Source of the DNA: Cryptomeria japonica
Lineage: Eukaryota; Streptophyta; Pinopsida; Cupressales; Cupressaceae
Reading direction: 5' to 3'
Assembly (NCBI RefSeq): GCF_030272615.1
Contig: NC_081409.1
Span: 913,879,840-913,943,839 of the forward strand
Length of the DNA stretch: 64,000 bases
Shown: in pieces, positions 44,653-56,523 of the stretch
Layout: each line of letters starts with the position of its first letter
Numbering within the stretch: position 1 is the stretch's first letter
Notes under the pieces: model-generated
The model's input: only the letters and a program-made list of their open reading frames with translations
What the model was told of the DNA's origin: nothing
Databases searched by the model: none
Translations under genes and position numbers: made by a program

Positions 44653-45600
44653 ATGATGCATAAGGAGGGTCCAAATTTCTCTAAGGAGAACTACACCTTA
44701 TGGTGTGGAAAAATGAAACTCTATCTAAGATCCCTAGGTGAAAACTATTGGAATCATGTGATCATAGAGTACAATGAATCTTCAGGGACTCTTACTCCGG
44801 ACCAGATCAACAAAAGGCAAGATAATACTGTTGTTATGGATCTAATTGTTAGCACTCTTTCAGATAATGAATTTGATGATATACAAGAATTGAAATCAAC
44901 TTTTCAAATATTGAATAAGCTGAAGACAATCTATGGGGGAGATCCCCATGTTGAAAAGGCCAAAGTAGACAACCTGAGAGGAAAATATGATGAGATGAGA
45001 ATGCAGGAAAGTGAAAACATAGAGCAGTATAGTAAGAGGATAAAGGATGTAGTAAACTCCATTAAAAGTGCAGGAGGAAAGCTCGAGGAGGATGATGTGG
45101 TTAGCAAAATCCTAAGAACTCTGCTACCACAATATGCCATAAGGGTCTCTACTATCCAGGAACTTAGATCCTTGGGAACAGACAATGTAACTCTTGACTC
45201 ACTGATCAGTAAGTTGATTGCTTTTGAATTGAGCAATTATGACAACATTGTACCAAATATTGATGTTTCTTTCAAAGCATCCATGATGCATGCTCCAACA
45301 AGGAGAAGGAAAGAAACCAGTAGTAGCTCTACTACTAGAACCGATCATTCCCATGAGAGTGACAATCTGCTCTATGAGGAATAGGAGCAAGATGAAATTG
45401 AAGCTCTACTGGCAAGAAGATTGACAAGAGGTAAAGGTAAATACAAAGGTAAACTACCCCTAAAGTGCTTTTCCTATAATAAGATAGGTCATATTGCTTC
45501 AAGATGCCTTGACAATGATAGAGATAGGAAAGACAATTTCAGAAGTTACAGGGACAAGAGAAAGAAGGAATGTTATCTTGCAGAAGATGGAGTTACTAAT
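44653..45600 (+). pseudogene. Gag of element B
   Basis: Open for 243 codons from MMHKEGPNFSKENY to a TAG at 45382, then continues in the same frame. The core has YWNHVIIEY, GGDPHVEKAKVDNLRGKYDE, ENIEQYSKRIKDVVNSIKSA and LISKLIAFELSNYDN, a UBN2-type copia Gag. The zinc knuckle reads CFSYNKIGHIASRC with the second Cys replaced by Tyr. One stop and a damaged knuckle mark it as dead, but otherwise it is well kept. Confidence 0.86.
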
Positions 45601-46900
45601 GAAGAATCAAAGGGATTTGATGGAGATGGCATTGCTTTTATGGTAGTCAAAGAGGACAACACAAAGGAAGGAGATATGGCATTGATTTCAAGCACAAACC
45701 GGTGTGGAGAATGGATGATTAACAGTGGCTGCACTCACCATATGACCGGTGACAGAAACAAATTCCTCAGCATGGAGGATTGTAATGGAGGAACAGTGAG
45801 GTTCAGAAATGATGCCCAATTTGTAGTAAGAGGTAAGGGGCCTATAGCCTTGAATGATAAGACAAATTGTGATGATGCCTATTGGGTAGAAGGATTAAAG
45901 TATAGTTTGTTAAATGTTGCATAACTTATCAATAAGAGATACCGATTAGAGTTCAATGAAGGGATATGTAAAATAAATGACAAATCTGGAAGTCTGATTG
46001 AAACTGGTAAACAATCAAGATGCAATTTGTTTCATCTAGACACCACCATAGGTAATTGTCTAGTGGCTAAGGTAGAAGACAACTGGTTGTGGCACAAAAG
46101 ATTGTGTCATGTTAATTTTGATAGCATAGGTAAAGTCAGTAAGGCAAAATCTGTCAGAGGTATGCTTGGCATAGTAAAACCTGAAAATGCTACGTGCAAG
46201 GAGTGTCAACTAGGAAAGTTGGTCGGGTCCAGTATCAGTAGTAAAACTTTCTCATCTGAAAGCGTGCTGGATTTAGTTCACATAGACCTATGTGGTCCCG
46301 TGAGAATTAAGAGTTTCTATAGAGCCCGATATTTTATATTATTTGTGGATGACTTTTCAAGAATGATGTGGGTTGTATTCTTGAAGGAAAAATCTGAAGC
46401 CTTTCACATGTTTAAGGTGTTTAAGGCTCGAGTAGAAAGAGGAACCGGTAAGAATCTAAAGTGCCTGAGATCAGACAAAGGAGGAGAGTTTACCTCTTAA
46501 GAGTTCATGAACTACTGCGAGGAACAGGGAATCATTAGACAAATGTCTGCACCAAGAACACCTTAGCATAATGGAGTTGCTAAAAGAAGAAACAAAACTC
46601 TTGTCGATTGTGCAAGGACTCTAATGATATAGAAGGACATCCCACATATCTTCTAGAGAGAAGCAATAAGAACTGTTGTATACACTTTGAACCAAATACA
46701 GGTAAGAAGGGGACAAACAAAACCCCCTATGAATTATGGAGTGGATACTCACCTAATGTCTATTATTTCAAAGTATTTGGAAGCAGGTGCTATATCAAAA
46801 GGGACCAGTACACTGGAAAATTTGACCCCAAGAGTGATGAAGGAACCTTCTTAGGTTACTCAACAAAGAGAAAGGCATATCGGTGTTTAAACAAAAGAAC
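45601..46900 (+). pseudogene. Protease and integrase of element B
   Basis: The protease site reads WMINSGCTHHM: the catalytic Asp of D-S-G is Asn. The integrase shows LWHKRLCHVNF, CKECQLGKLV, LDLVHIDLCGPV, LFVDDFSRMMWV and SDKGGEF. In-frame stops lie at 45922, 46498, 46564 and nearby, and a frameshift near 46640-46700 moves the rest to another frame (TPYELWSGYSPNVYYFKVFG). Several stops stand where Gln or Trp codons are expected, as C-to-T change on one strand or the other would produce. Confidence 0.84.
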
Positions 46901-47209
46901 CGGTAAGATTGTAGAAAGTGCAAACGTCAGAGTAGATGAGTACTCTAAGAAAAATGAACAAGACAGTAAGAGTGAACCGGAGGACTATAAAGGGTTTGAG
47001 TACAATGTACCAGTGGAACCTACTGAAGAAGATCCCGTTGAAGTGGCTAATGAAGAAGCTTGTGAAGTATAACCAACACAACCAGTAGAAGAAGCTCCGA
47101 GGAGTGAATCGATATTGGCTGAATATGTTAGAAATAATCACTATGCAGAAAATATCATCGGTGACAAGGATGCAGGAGTTCTAACCAAAAGAAGAGCAAG
47201 ATAGAATGG

Positions 47210-48755
47210 GTGTATTCTCTCAATTATTGAGCCCCAAATAAAAAAGGAGGCTCTAAAAGATGATGACTGGGTGAAAGCCATGGAAGAAGAGTTGGAGAAA
47301 ATAGAGAAAAATGATACATGGACTCTAGTACCCAGACCGAAAAATAAAAATATAATAGGCACCAAGTGGGTGTTCAGAAATAAGATGGATGAAACCAGTA
47401 AGGTGATAAGAAACAAGGCAAGATTAGTCTGTAAGGGCTATGCTCAAGAAGAAGGTTTGGACTATGGAGAAACCTTCGCACCGGTAGCCAAGCCGGAAGG
47501 GGTCTAAATATTGCTGGCCTATGCTGCTTATAAAAGGTTTAAAGTATACCAAATGGATGTCAAATCGACATTCTTAAATGGGGTATTAGAGGAAGAAGTA
47601 TACATAGAGCAACCATAAGGGTTTGCATCTGAAGATTGGAGGGATATGGTATGTAGGTTGCAGAAGGCTTTATATGGTTTGAAACAAGCACCGAGAGCTT
47701 GGTATGAGAGGTTACACTCATATCTACTAAGCATAGGGTTCAAAAGAATCAATGATAACAATAACTTGTATCTGAAGAGTGGAGCTGAAGGAAAACACCT
47801 AATTGCTAAGATCTTTGTAGATGACATCATCTTTGGGAGAGACGATGAGATGAGCAGAAGCTTTGTAGGACAAATACAACAAGAATTTGAGATGTACATG
47901 ATTGGCGAGATAAAGTTATTTATTGATATGCAAGTCTCTCAATTAAAGAATGTCATCTTCATCAATTAGACTAAGTACATAAGAGAAATTCTGAAAAACT
48001 TTTGAAATGGAAGATTGCAAACCTATTGGAACTCCAATGGTTACAGGTTGCAAGCTATCTAAACATGATGAGGCTGAAGAAGTAAATGAGATACTTTACC
48101 GGTCCATGATCGGTAAGTTACAATATGTAGTCCATAGCAGACCGGACATAACACAAGCTATTGGCTTGGTTGCTAGATTTTCTGCAAACCCGAAAGAGAC
48201 TTACATGATGGTAGTCAATAGAATATTCAGATACCTAAAGGGGACTGATGAGTATGGTCTCTGGTATCCACACAAGGGATAATTCAATTTTGTCTTCACT
48301 GATTCATATTGGGCTGGAAACATTGATGACCAGAAGAGCACCAGTGGAGGTGCATTCTTTCTCGGAGATAGGATTGTATCTTGGACAAGTAAGAAACAAA
48401 CTGCATTTCTCAATCCATAGCTGAAGCCGAGTATGTAGCTACTGCAATTAACTGCACACAGTTAGTTTGGATCAAGCAACTGCTAGAAGGAATACAAGAA
48501 AAAGTGGTTGGACCAGTAGTGATTCATTGTGACAATACCAGTGCCATTGACATATCCAAGAACTTGGTGATGCACTCCAAAACGAAGCATATAGTCATCA
48601 AATATCACTATCTAAGGGAACAAGTTACGGAAAAAGAAGTGATGTTGGAGTACATACCAACAAAAGAGCAGGTGGCTGATATCTTCACCAAGCCACTACA
48701 AAAGGACACCTTTGACTATCGCAGAGGTAAGTTGGGGTTTATTCCCCTCCATTCA
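47210..48755 (+). pseudogene. Reverse transcriptase and RNase H of element B
   Basis: Motifs in order: [62 protein letters not shown] near 47812-47838, RPDITQAIGLVARF, DDQKSTSGGAFFLG-like, IHCDNTSAIDISKNLV and DIFTKPLQKDTFDYRRGKLG. Stops occur at about 47505, 47618, 47967 and 48280, with a frameshift near 48000 and another near 48400. Confidence 0.86.
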
Positions 48756-48899
48756 ATAATCTTAGCAAACAAGGTTCTACATCGATCTGGTATGATTTCA
48801 AGTTTTTTTTAAAAACAACTAGATTGATGAGTGTGGACTACTCCGGTTAGGGAGAGAAGTCTTGCAAGTGTTTAGAAAGGACTCTTTGGAATTACTGTC

Positions 48900-49064
48900 A
48901 AAGGGGGAGATATGTTTAGAGTGCTTGAGCATTGGCAGATATCAGTGATAGGGGGAGATATTTATCACTTAGGGCAGAATGACTAGACTGGTACTGCGAT
49001 GAAGAAACATGCATCTAATTAGACAGAGTTTGAAGTGTTTGCCATCAATGCCAAAGGGGGAGAT
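48900..49064 (+). other. Multiple polypurine tracts before the B 3' LTR
   Basis: AAAGGGGGAG at 48900-48909 and 49053-49062, with GGGGGAGATA at 48951-48960. The last AAAGGGGGAGAT adjoins the LTR at 49065. Confidence 0.83.
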
Positions 49065-50751
49065 TGTTGGATTGTTGGCATTGACAAAACTGGTCAATCT
49101 AGAGAACCAGTATATGTGCTAAGGTTTGTCATTGATGTCCAACACTTAGTGGTGAAGTGGTATAGGTAGAGTGGTGTTGCTTTTCAGTAAGAAAAAGTGA
49201 TGACTTACAATACATGGGAACAACATTGGTATTGAATGATCAAAGTTTCATTCAACTCAAGGAAAGATAATTTAAGTCAACCGGTCTATCGTTCAGGAAG
49301 ATCGGTCACTTTGGTGATGGTGAAGTCACAAAAGGTGACTCAGGCAAGAAAACTTGTTTTTTCCAACAAAACGGTAACTCATTGGTAAACAGGGGAAGAG
49401 ACTTGGTGCTAGCACAACAAACCGACAATCAAAGGATAAATCAGTAATATAGAAGTGTAGTGAGATACTGATACACTGGTATGACAGAAGGAAGACATGT
49501 GATCACCATAAATCTCGGAGTGGTGATCGTTCATTCAACAGTGGTGGTAAAGGATGAGTTGGCAAGCTTGTGTCTATGCCAAATCATAGGTTGGTAAGGT
49601 CAACTTTCAGTTATCATGCAGTCAAGCATGATTAGATGTGGATTTTCTGGTTCTCACTTATTTGGCTGAACACGACTTAGAAGTTTCTATCTTTAGGAGA
49701 TGCGGTGGCAGAATTGGGTGAACACTTGACAAAATTTTTGTAAGGTGCACAGAGAAAGAGTGGGAGATTTTGAATTTGAAATCTTTTGGAATCCATGATT
49801 GATTTGATTGAGGGAATGCCTGAAGGTGTTAGCAAAAATTGTATAAAGTGTTCTTGAAGTTCATTCAGAAAGTTTTGATTGTGAAACTTGCAACAAGGAG
49901 AATTCGTTGAAGGCGATCTAGAGTGAAAAGAAGAGAGAGAGAGAGGAAGTGATAAAAGGTATTAGCACAATAGAGTATGTTTGAGGTAGATTGACTAAGT
50001 GCAGAGTCGAGAGATAGTGAACCGACAGAGTGCAGAGCCAAAGATCAGAGGACCTACAAAGTGCAGAGCCGAAGGTTAGGGGACCGACGGAGTGCAGAGC
50101 CGAAGGTCTGAGGATCGGTAGAGTGTAGGACTGAGGGATAGGTGACTGGCTGAGTGAAGAGCCGAAGGTGTAAGAAGGAAACTGGTGTTGTGCAGAGAAG
50201 ACACAACTGGTGTGTATTGAGTGTGATACATATTGAGATCTGATCAAGCTATCAATAGCTAATTCAATAGATCATCCATCTATTGCTTTCTAACAACTGC
50301 AACATAAATCCCTTAATTGGGTGGACTTTAACAGGTCCCTATTGTAAAATCCCTTAGTTGGGTGACATCTTAATTGATGTTCTAAGTCCTATAACCAGGC
50401 TACCTTTAACAGGGTAAAGGCACTAACCGACCTTGTTCAAAATCCCTTAACCGGGTGGCACCTAACAGTGTCTTTGTAATCTCCTAACAGGGATGGCTCT
50501 TAGCCAGGTGTACTCCAGAAGAGTACAAATTTTGTGAGTTCCTACTCACACCGTGGTTTTCTCCCTATTGGGTTTTCATGAGATAACTCCTTGGTGTTAC
50601 GGTCAACTTTTCATGCTTGCATATTTTACTTCAGTGATTAAGTATATTGTTGGATCTTAGATGAATGCAGATTTAAGATAAAAGGTAAATTGTGAAAATT
50701 TGATTAAGTGCCAATTCACCCCTCCCCTCTTAGCATCGGTTGGGACTAACA
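49065..50751 (+). repeat. 3' LTR of element B (1687 bp)
   Basis: Same borders as the 5' LTR with small indels and scattered substitutions; followed by CAGGG. Confidence 0.88.
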
Positions 50752-51102
50752 CAGGGCGCATCCCGAAAGAGTGTAAAATATTTGTGGGTACCAATTCCCA
50801 CTGTGGTTTTTCCCTATTTGGGTTTCCACGTGAAAATCATGGTGTTCATATGGTAAATGTTTTTGATGTGATGGTATGATTTACTTTCAATTTATGCATG
50901 GTTAATGAACACTTAATGTGCAACATTGGTATATCAGTTTAGCACATGTTTACCAGCAAATACCGGTACTGGTAAATGACTCTAATGTTGGTCTATGTTT
51001 GATTTGGTGAAAGTTTTATGAGTCTAAGTTTCCGATTTCATAGTATTGTTAATACTGATTCACCCCCCCTCTTAGTATTAATCGGATCCTCTAAGATTAA
51101 CA
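50752..51102 (+). repeat. 3' LTR of element A, right part
   Basis: Resumes with CAGGGCGCATCCCGAAAGAGTG, matching 28311 onward in the 5' LTR, and ends GATTAACA followed by ATGTT, the target duplication of A. Confidence 0.88.
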
Positions 51103-51107
51103 ATGTT

Positions 51108-51923
51108 AGCATGTGCAGTTCATTGGATTCAACCTGGAAGGATTTATTGTGATGGATTTGGGTCTCCTCTTTCTCCTGGAGTGAACCGATTTGGGTATTT
51201 TTGGTTTGGATGTCTAATTTTGTGCAATATTGTTTACTTTGTTTGTAGTCGACCCTCAACTAGGTTTTTTATGAGCTAACTTGTATTTAAGAAGTGTAGA
51301 TGTATGAGTTGTGTATGGGATAGAGTGTGAATTGATGTGAAGTGAATGTGAATGATGTGATACTACAAATGTGCGAAAGTCAGTTTGTGAAGAGCTTTGA
51401 AGGTGATATATATTTAGTGTGACAGTGTTCTGAGACAATGGTGGATGTCAAATGTGTTTGGCATGATATTGGTCACTTGACATTGAAGTTCGAGGACAAT
51501 TTCATGATTAGGAGATTCTTCTTATATTAGTTTTTCTATTCTTTTTGTTGTTGAAAGATAGTGGGTCTCTTGGCAATTCTTTGTATCTTTCCCTAAAGTA
51601 ACGTGTCTCAGTTGTGCAAGTCCATGTATCTTGCCCTAAGGTAGTTCGCCTTAGTCTTGCAAGTCCACTAGGTGCATGATGCTCCTTGGCAATGAGCCTA
51701 AAACATTGTAATCAATTTTATCCATATTGTGAGCATGATTCTTACAATGGTTTTTTCCTGTTGGGTTTTCCATATAAATCTCGTGTTCATGTGTTGATGG
51801 TTGATGCTTTTTAATATTGGTGTAGAATGGTTAAATGTTGAACATTTATAATTTGATTGATCAGTTTTTAGAAGATCCAGACTCATTCACCTCTCCCCTT
51901 TCAGTATTGTTGTGGGTACAACG
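51108..51923 (+). repeat. Solo LTR E1, right part
   Basis: Continues the E1 LTR after element A and aligns with 57330-58116 of E2 (GATTTGGGTCTCCTCT; TATCTTGCCCTAAGGT). It ends CAACG where CAACA is expected, then TAAAT (51924-51928) matching the left flank. Confidence 0.78.
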
Positions 51924-51928
51924 TAAAT

Positions 51929-53991
51929 TCCACTAGATGAACATACATGAATTTTAGGAAATAAAGAAGCTAAAATGATTAAACAATAATTATTTCGAGA
52001 TCATAATGACACATAGCATATCACAAACATGCTAAGGTTAGATCACAAACACAAATTACTAAAATCTGAAATATTCTTCTAATTTTTCATAAGAAAGGGG
52101 ATTATCATATCCTTCTTCCAAAGTGTTGAACTTTCATTAAAAAAATTTGAACCCTCATTATAAGTGTGTGAGGTGAAAAATAATGATGACTAGAGCCCCA
52201 TTCAAACCTCAAGAGAATTTATCCACCAATAGAACACAAAATATATAAAGGTGAACATGTACTACATCATAGAGATTATTAAGGAGTAGGTCATTGATCT
52301 TTGAATTTATACCATATCACAATAAATTTTATACATTTTCACCAAACCCTTGAAAGGAAAGCATGTTTAGTGATCTATATTGAGATTTAAAAGCCCAATT
52401 AGTTTTTTGTACATATGAAACTTGTTAGGACCCATCTCTTACCCACCTAAATTATTCTAAAAGAGGGTCATTGTTCTAGTTATATATTCTATTATTTGTA
52501 TATTTTCCTATATCTTAGTTTAATCTTACTTATTTAGTATTTAGTCTCGATGTCACACTCTTTCATAGGACTTTCACTTTCCTTTTATGAATAATGAGGG
52601 GCCGTCTCATTATTTTGGAGTTACAATTTTCAAAAAATGAGAGATAATCCTCCTTCCACTCTTGCATTTTCTATATATGTAGCCTCCTTATAATTGTTAC
52701 ACATTCTATTAAATGAGATATCCAATGTTTTTTCCTTTCTTTCTTTGAAGCAAATAGATAACTAAAAAGCTTTCAAAACATTGTAATCTTTGAAAACTAT
52801 CAAAAAAATAAATCTTATAACGTCTTAATATATAAATTAAACCTTTTACACTTAAATTAACAAATAGTAATTATAAAGAATAACTAATTTTAATTTAGAT
52901 TAAACATTTAAAAATAAAAATAAAAAATTATATTATAAATTTAACTTTTTATATATAATAAACTAATCATTATAAAAGTTGCAATAAAATTCACCCACAT
53001 TTAAAGGATTATCAATGCTTATGCTAAGGTAGTAATGAACTTTAAAAAAAAAGAAAAAAAATCATACTTAAAGTGGTCAAATGCACACCTCAATACACAC
53101 CCCAAACAGTATAAAGGATGAATGTAAAGTTAAACAATTTATAAGTAAAGTAAAACGAAATTTCCTTGACATTGTTGTATAAAATGAACTTTTAGAAACA
53201 AAAGTAAAAATTTAGACCAAGGAAAATTTATATTAAAAATGAGACCTAAAGGGTTACCTTTTATATATAATAAAAAATAGAGCCCTTTCATCTCTTTAAG
53301 AAACTTTTCTTTTTTCTTTATGTTAAATTATCAGCAATGCCATTTTCCGTAGATTTAATAAAATATTTAAAAACTAAAGGTAAAGAAATGCAAGTAAATA
53401 GTATTGGATATAAAATTGAATATTATTTCTTATTAAAGGTTATTAGATTTTTTATTTTTTACATTTTTTTAAAGATTTAAAAAAGTTAAATATAAAATTA
53501 TATTTTTAATATTTTAATTTATTTTCAAATTAAAATATAAATAATAGAATATAATCATTTTTTATACTATTTAAATTTGTAATGGTGAAAATTGTATATT
53601 TTATATTTTCATATTGAGTTAGAATTCATTTTGATTTGATTGTTCTTTATACAATGATAAATATATAAGTGATATGATTTTTTTGTTAGGAATTGATATA
53701 TAATTCAAATTATATATATTTCTATCTTTATTCACTTTTAAGGACCTAGCTCCTCAGTTTTACCCATTTCTCTCCTTTTAGCCAAACATGCAATTTGAGC
53801 AATCGATGTATGTTGGTTACAATATTTGCAAACTTACCATTGAACCTTTAGATTTTAAATTCAACTACTCAACCCTTCTAACTAGCTACTATTTACCAAC
53901 TCAAAGCATAAAATATTTTATGAAAAGACAAATAATCCATTCACACTTCACAACCCAACCAAAAAGAGACTATATATTCTTTAAATATGCA
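51929..53991. other. AT-rich spacer
   Basis: Very AT-rich from about 52790. I see no gene, element border or structured repeat. Confidence 0.6.
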
Positions 53992-54097
53992 AATTAGAAG
54001 TTGAATGGTTTTGATAATGGAGCTGACATAAAGTATGCAAGAAGGTAGTAGTTTTGAATAGTTGCCCACTTCTTATGAGATAAATATGTGAAGAGTG
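53992..54097. repeat. Dispersed ~110-bp repeat, copy 1
   Basis: Matches the window end from 63865: both begin AAATTAGAAG, continue TGAATGGTTTTGATAATGGA, then AATAGTTGCCCACTTCTTA and GTGAAGAGTGAGAA. Similarity starts abruptly at AAATTAGAAG in both copies, as at the end of a mobile element. Copy 1 abuts the copia relic E2. Confidence 0.75.
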
Positions 54098-56170
54098 AGA
54101 ATTGAAGGATGTCAACCTACCTAATGTGTATTGGAGAGAAGTTGTACATATTGCTATTTACATTCTTAAAAAGGTACAAATAAGAGTGAATCATACAAAG
54201 ACACTTTATGAGTTATTTAAGGGAAAACCTCCAATAGTCAAATATTTTAGAATTATTGGAAGCAAGTGTTACATAAGGAGAGACAAGGAAGATCTAGGGA
54301 TGTTTGATTAGATGAATGAATGTTTTTGGGAGATTCTACAAGGAGTAAGGCTTACCAGTGTTACAACAAGAGGTTGAATAAGATTGTGGAGAATGCAAAT
54401 GTCAGAGTTAGTAAAGAATGAAATCAAATTGAGACTATACCCGAATCAAAGTTTGAAATATAAATTGTACCTATTGTTGTCGAAGAGAAGGCTACTTTGA
54501 AAGATAAATAAGAGACAAGTGTAGATGCAAAAGAACCTGAACAAACACCCATAACACCAACAAAGTATGTGCTAAAGAATCATTCAGAAGAACAGATCAT
54601 TGGAGACAAGAACAAAGGAGCTCAAACAAGAAGAAGACTTGTAGAACCTAGTGAACACACATATTATTGTTTCTTATCTCAGGTGGAGCTAAAGACCTAT
54701 GCAATGCAAGAAAGAATGAAAGTTGGATAAAGGCAATGGAAGAGGAGTTGAACTAGATAGAGAATAATCAGACATGGGAGTTGATACCTAGACTGGTGGA
54801 TAAGAATGTTATAGGAACTAAGTGGGTGTTTTGAAACAAGCTAAATGAAGATGGAAAAATTACAAGTCCAATAAGGCAATATTGGTGTGCAATGGCTATT
54901 CACATGTTGAAGGTATATACTTTGAGGAGACATTTTCTCCGGTAGCAAGAATGAATGCTATAAGGATATTTCCTGCATTTGCTGCATATAAAAACTTTAA
55001 AGTTTATCATATGAATGTCAAGTCAACATTATTGAATGGAGAACTTGAAGAAGTATACATTGAACAACTGAATGGGTTCAAGCTATCAGAAGATCCTAAT
55101 ATGGTCTGCAAACTCAAGAAGGCACTTTATGGACTCAAGCAAGCCCCTAGGGCTTGGCATGCAAGGTTGGATAGGTATTTGTTGTAACACAATTTTAGAA
55201 AAAGTTACTACATATAGTAATCTTTATTTCAAAGTTGAAGGTGACAAAATGTTGATTGTTGTTATGTATGTTGATGATATCATATTTGGAGGAGACAATG
55301 ATGTATGTAAGAAGTTTGAAGAAGGATTTTGAGATGTTTATAATAGGTAAGATGTCATTTTTTCTTGGTCTTCAAGTTACACAATCAGAAAAAGACATTT
55401 TCATTTCTCAGACCAAGTATATCAAGGAGATGTTGAAGAAGTATGGGATGAAGAATTCTAAACCAATTGCAACCCTAATGGCTACTAATTGTAAGCTAAG
55501 AAAGGATGATGGATCTCGAGGTGTTGAACAAAAAAAATATAGATCTATGAATGGAGGATTGTTGTATTTTACTGCTTCAAGACTGGATATTATGTAGGTT
55601 GTCTGTTTGGTTGCCAGATATCAATCTAATCTTAAGAATCACATGATCAAGTAGTAAAAAGGATATTCTGATATTTGAAAGGGACTCTGAATTATGAATT
55701 ATGGTATAAGAAGGATGATTATTTCACTTTGAGAGCATATATAGATGCCGATTGGGTTAGATGTGCTGATGACAAGATAAGTACAAGTGGTGGTGTATTT
55801 TTCTTGGGAGATAGATTGGTCTCTTGGTTGAGTAATAAACATGATTTAGTGTCATTATCTATTGGAGAAGCAAAATACATTGCAAAAACATCTTGCTATA
55901 ATCAAGTCATGTGGATGAATCAACCTCTTAGAGATATCAAAGTGAAGTATGATGAGACAATTCCTATTATGTGTGATAATACAATTGTGCAATTAACATT
56001 TCAAAGAATTTGGTGATGCATTCAAGGAGTAAACACATTTTAATTTGGTACCATTTACTTAGAGAGAAAGTTACAAAGAAGGAATTTACATTGGAGTATG
56101 TACCTACTAAGGAACTAATTGTAGATATCCTAGCTAAGGATTTGGTGAAGGATACCTTTGAGTATCTCTG
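54098..56170 (+). pseudogene. Integrase end, RT and RNase H of E2
   Basis: Motifs: LKDVNLPNVYWREVV and KTLYELFKGKPPIVKYFRII (integrase end), then a linker with several stops and IGTKWVF followed by a stop in place of Arg. Reverse transcriptase follows with FEETFSPVARMNAIRIF, YHMNVKSTLLNGELEEVYIE (MNV where MDV is usual), LYGLKQAPRAW and [11 protein letters not shown] near 55267-55300. RNase H has YIDADWVRCADDKISTSGG and VMWMNQPLRDIK. It is broken by frameshifts near 55190, 55330 and 55640 and by multiple stops. The Asp in MDV is catalytic, so its loss is one more sign of decay. Confidence 0.84.
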
Positions 56171-56429
56171 AGATAAATTATAGGTTATTTCCCCCCCTTT
56201 AAGCTAGATGCATTCAAGTGGTGCATCTATGTAGGAGGAGATTTAAAGTTCATCTTTTGTCTCGTAGATTGCACTTATTTCTCTCGGGGGGGAGAAATGT
56301 AATGTGTGTGGTTGCAGGTGGAGTGTAGTAGTGATCAATGTAGTTCCTGGAAGAGGAAAGAGAGTCAAAGGAAGATAATTTAGTAATGCAATTGTTGTTT
56401 GTAATAGTGTACCCTTTTTCCTTGAAGTC

Positions 56430-56523
56430 AAAGGGGGAGAGAGTTATTATTAGGGGAGAGAGATAGAAAGTCTTGTTTGTTGTTGGTGGTACAAGTGTCA
56501 CCATCAATGACAAAGGGGGATAA
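56430..56523 (+). other. Polypurine tracts of E2
   Basis: AAAGGGGGAG at 56430-56439 and AAAGGGGGATAA at 56512-56523; the second adjoins the LTR. Confidence 0.8.

Larger units (their letters stand above)
42869..50751 (+). mobile_element. Copia element B, inserted in the 3' LTR of A
   Basis: LTRs at 42869-44586 and 49065-50751 share TGTTGGATTGTTGGCATTGAC at the start and GGACTAACA-type ends. CAGGG flanks both sides (42864-42868, 50752-50756). Gag, protease, integrase, reverse transcriptase and RNase H are in copia order and in the same direction as A, but carry many stops. Its gag is similar to that of A, so A and B are related families. Confidence 0.9.
27134..51102 (+). mobile_element. Copia element A (autonomous type, decayed, hosting three insertions)
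   Basis: LTRs at 27134-28658 and 41675-51102 (the latter split by element B) share TGTTGGYATGTT at the start and CCTCTAAGATTAACA at the end. ATGTT flanks the element on both sides (27129-27133 and 51103-51107), inside solo LTR E1. Removing nested elements C, D and B leaves gag, protease, integrase, reverse transcriptase and RNase H in copia order. Several stops and frameshifts make it non-functional. Confidence 0.9.

Noticed and set aside
51924-53991. Internal region linking solo LTR E1 to E2 as one element
   Set aside because: No primer site follows E1, TAAAT flanks E1 on both sides, and 51929-53991 has no copia coding sequence; E1 and E2 are better read as separate insertions.
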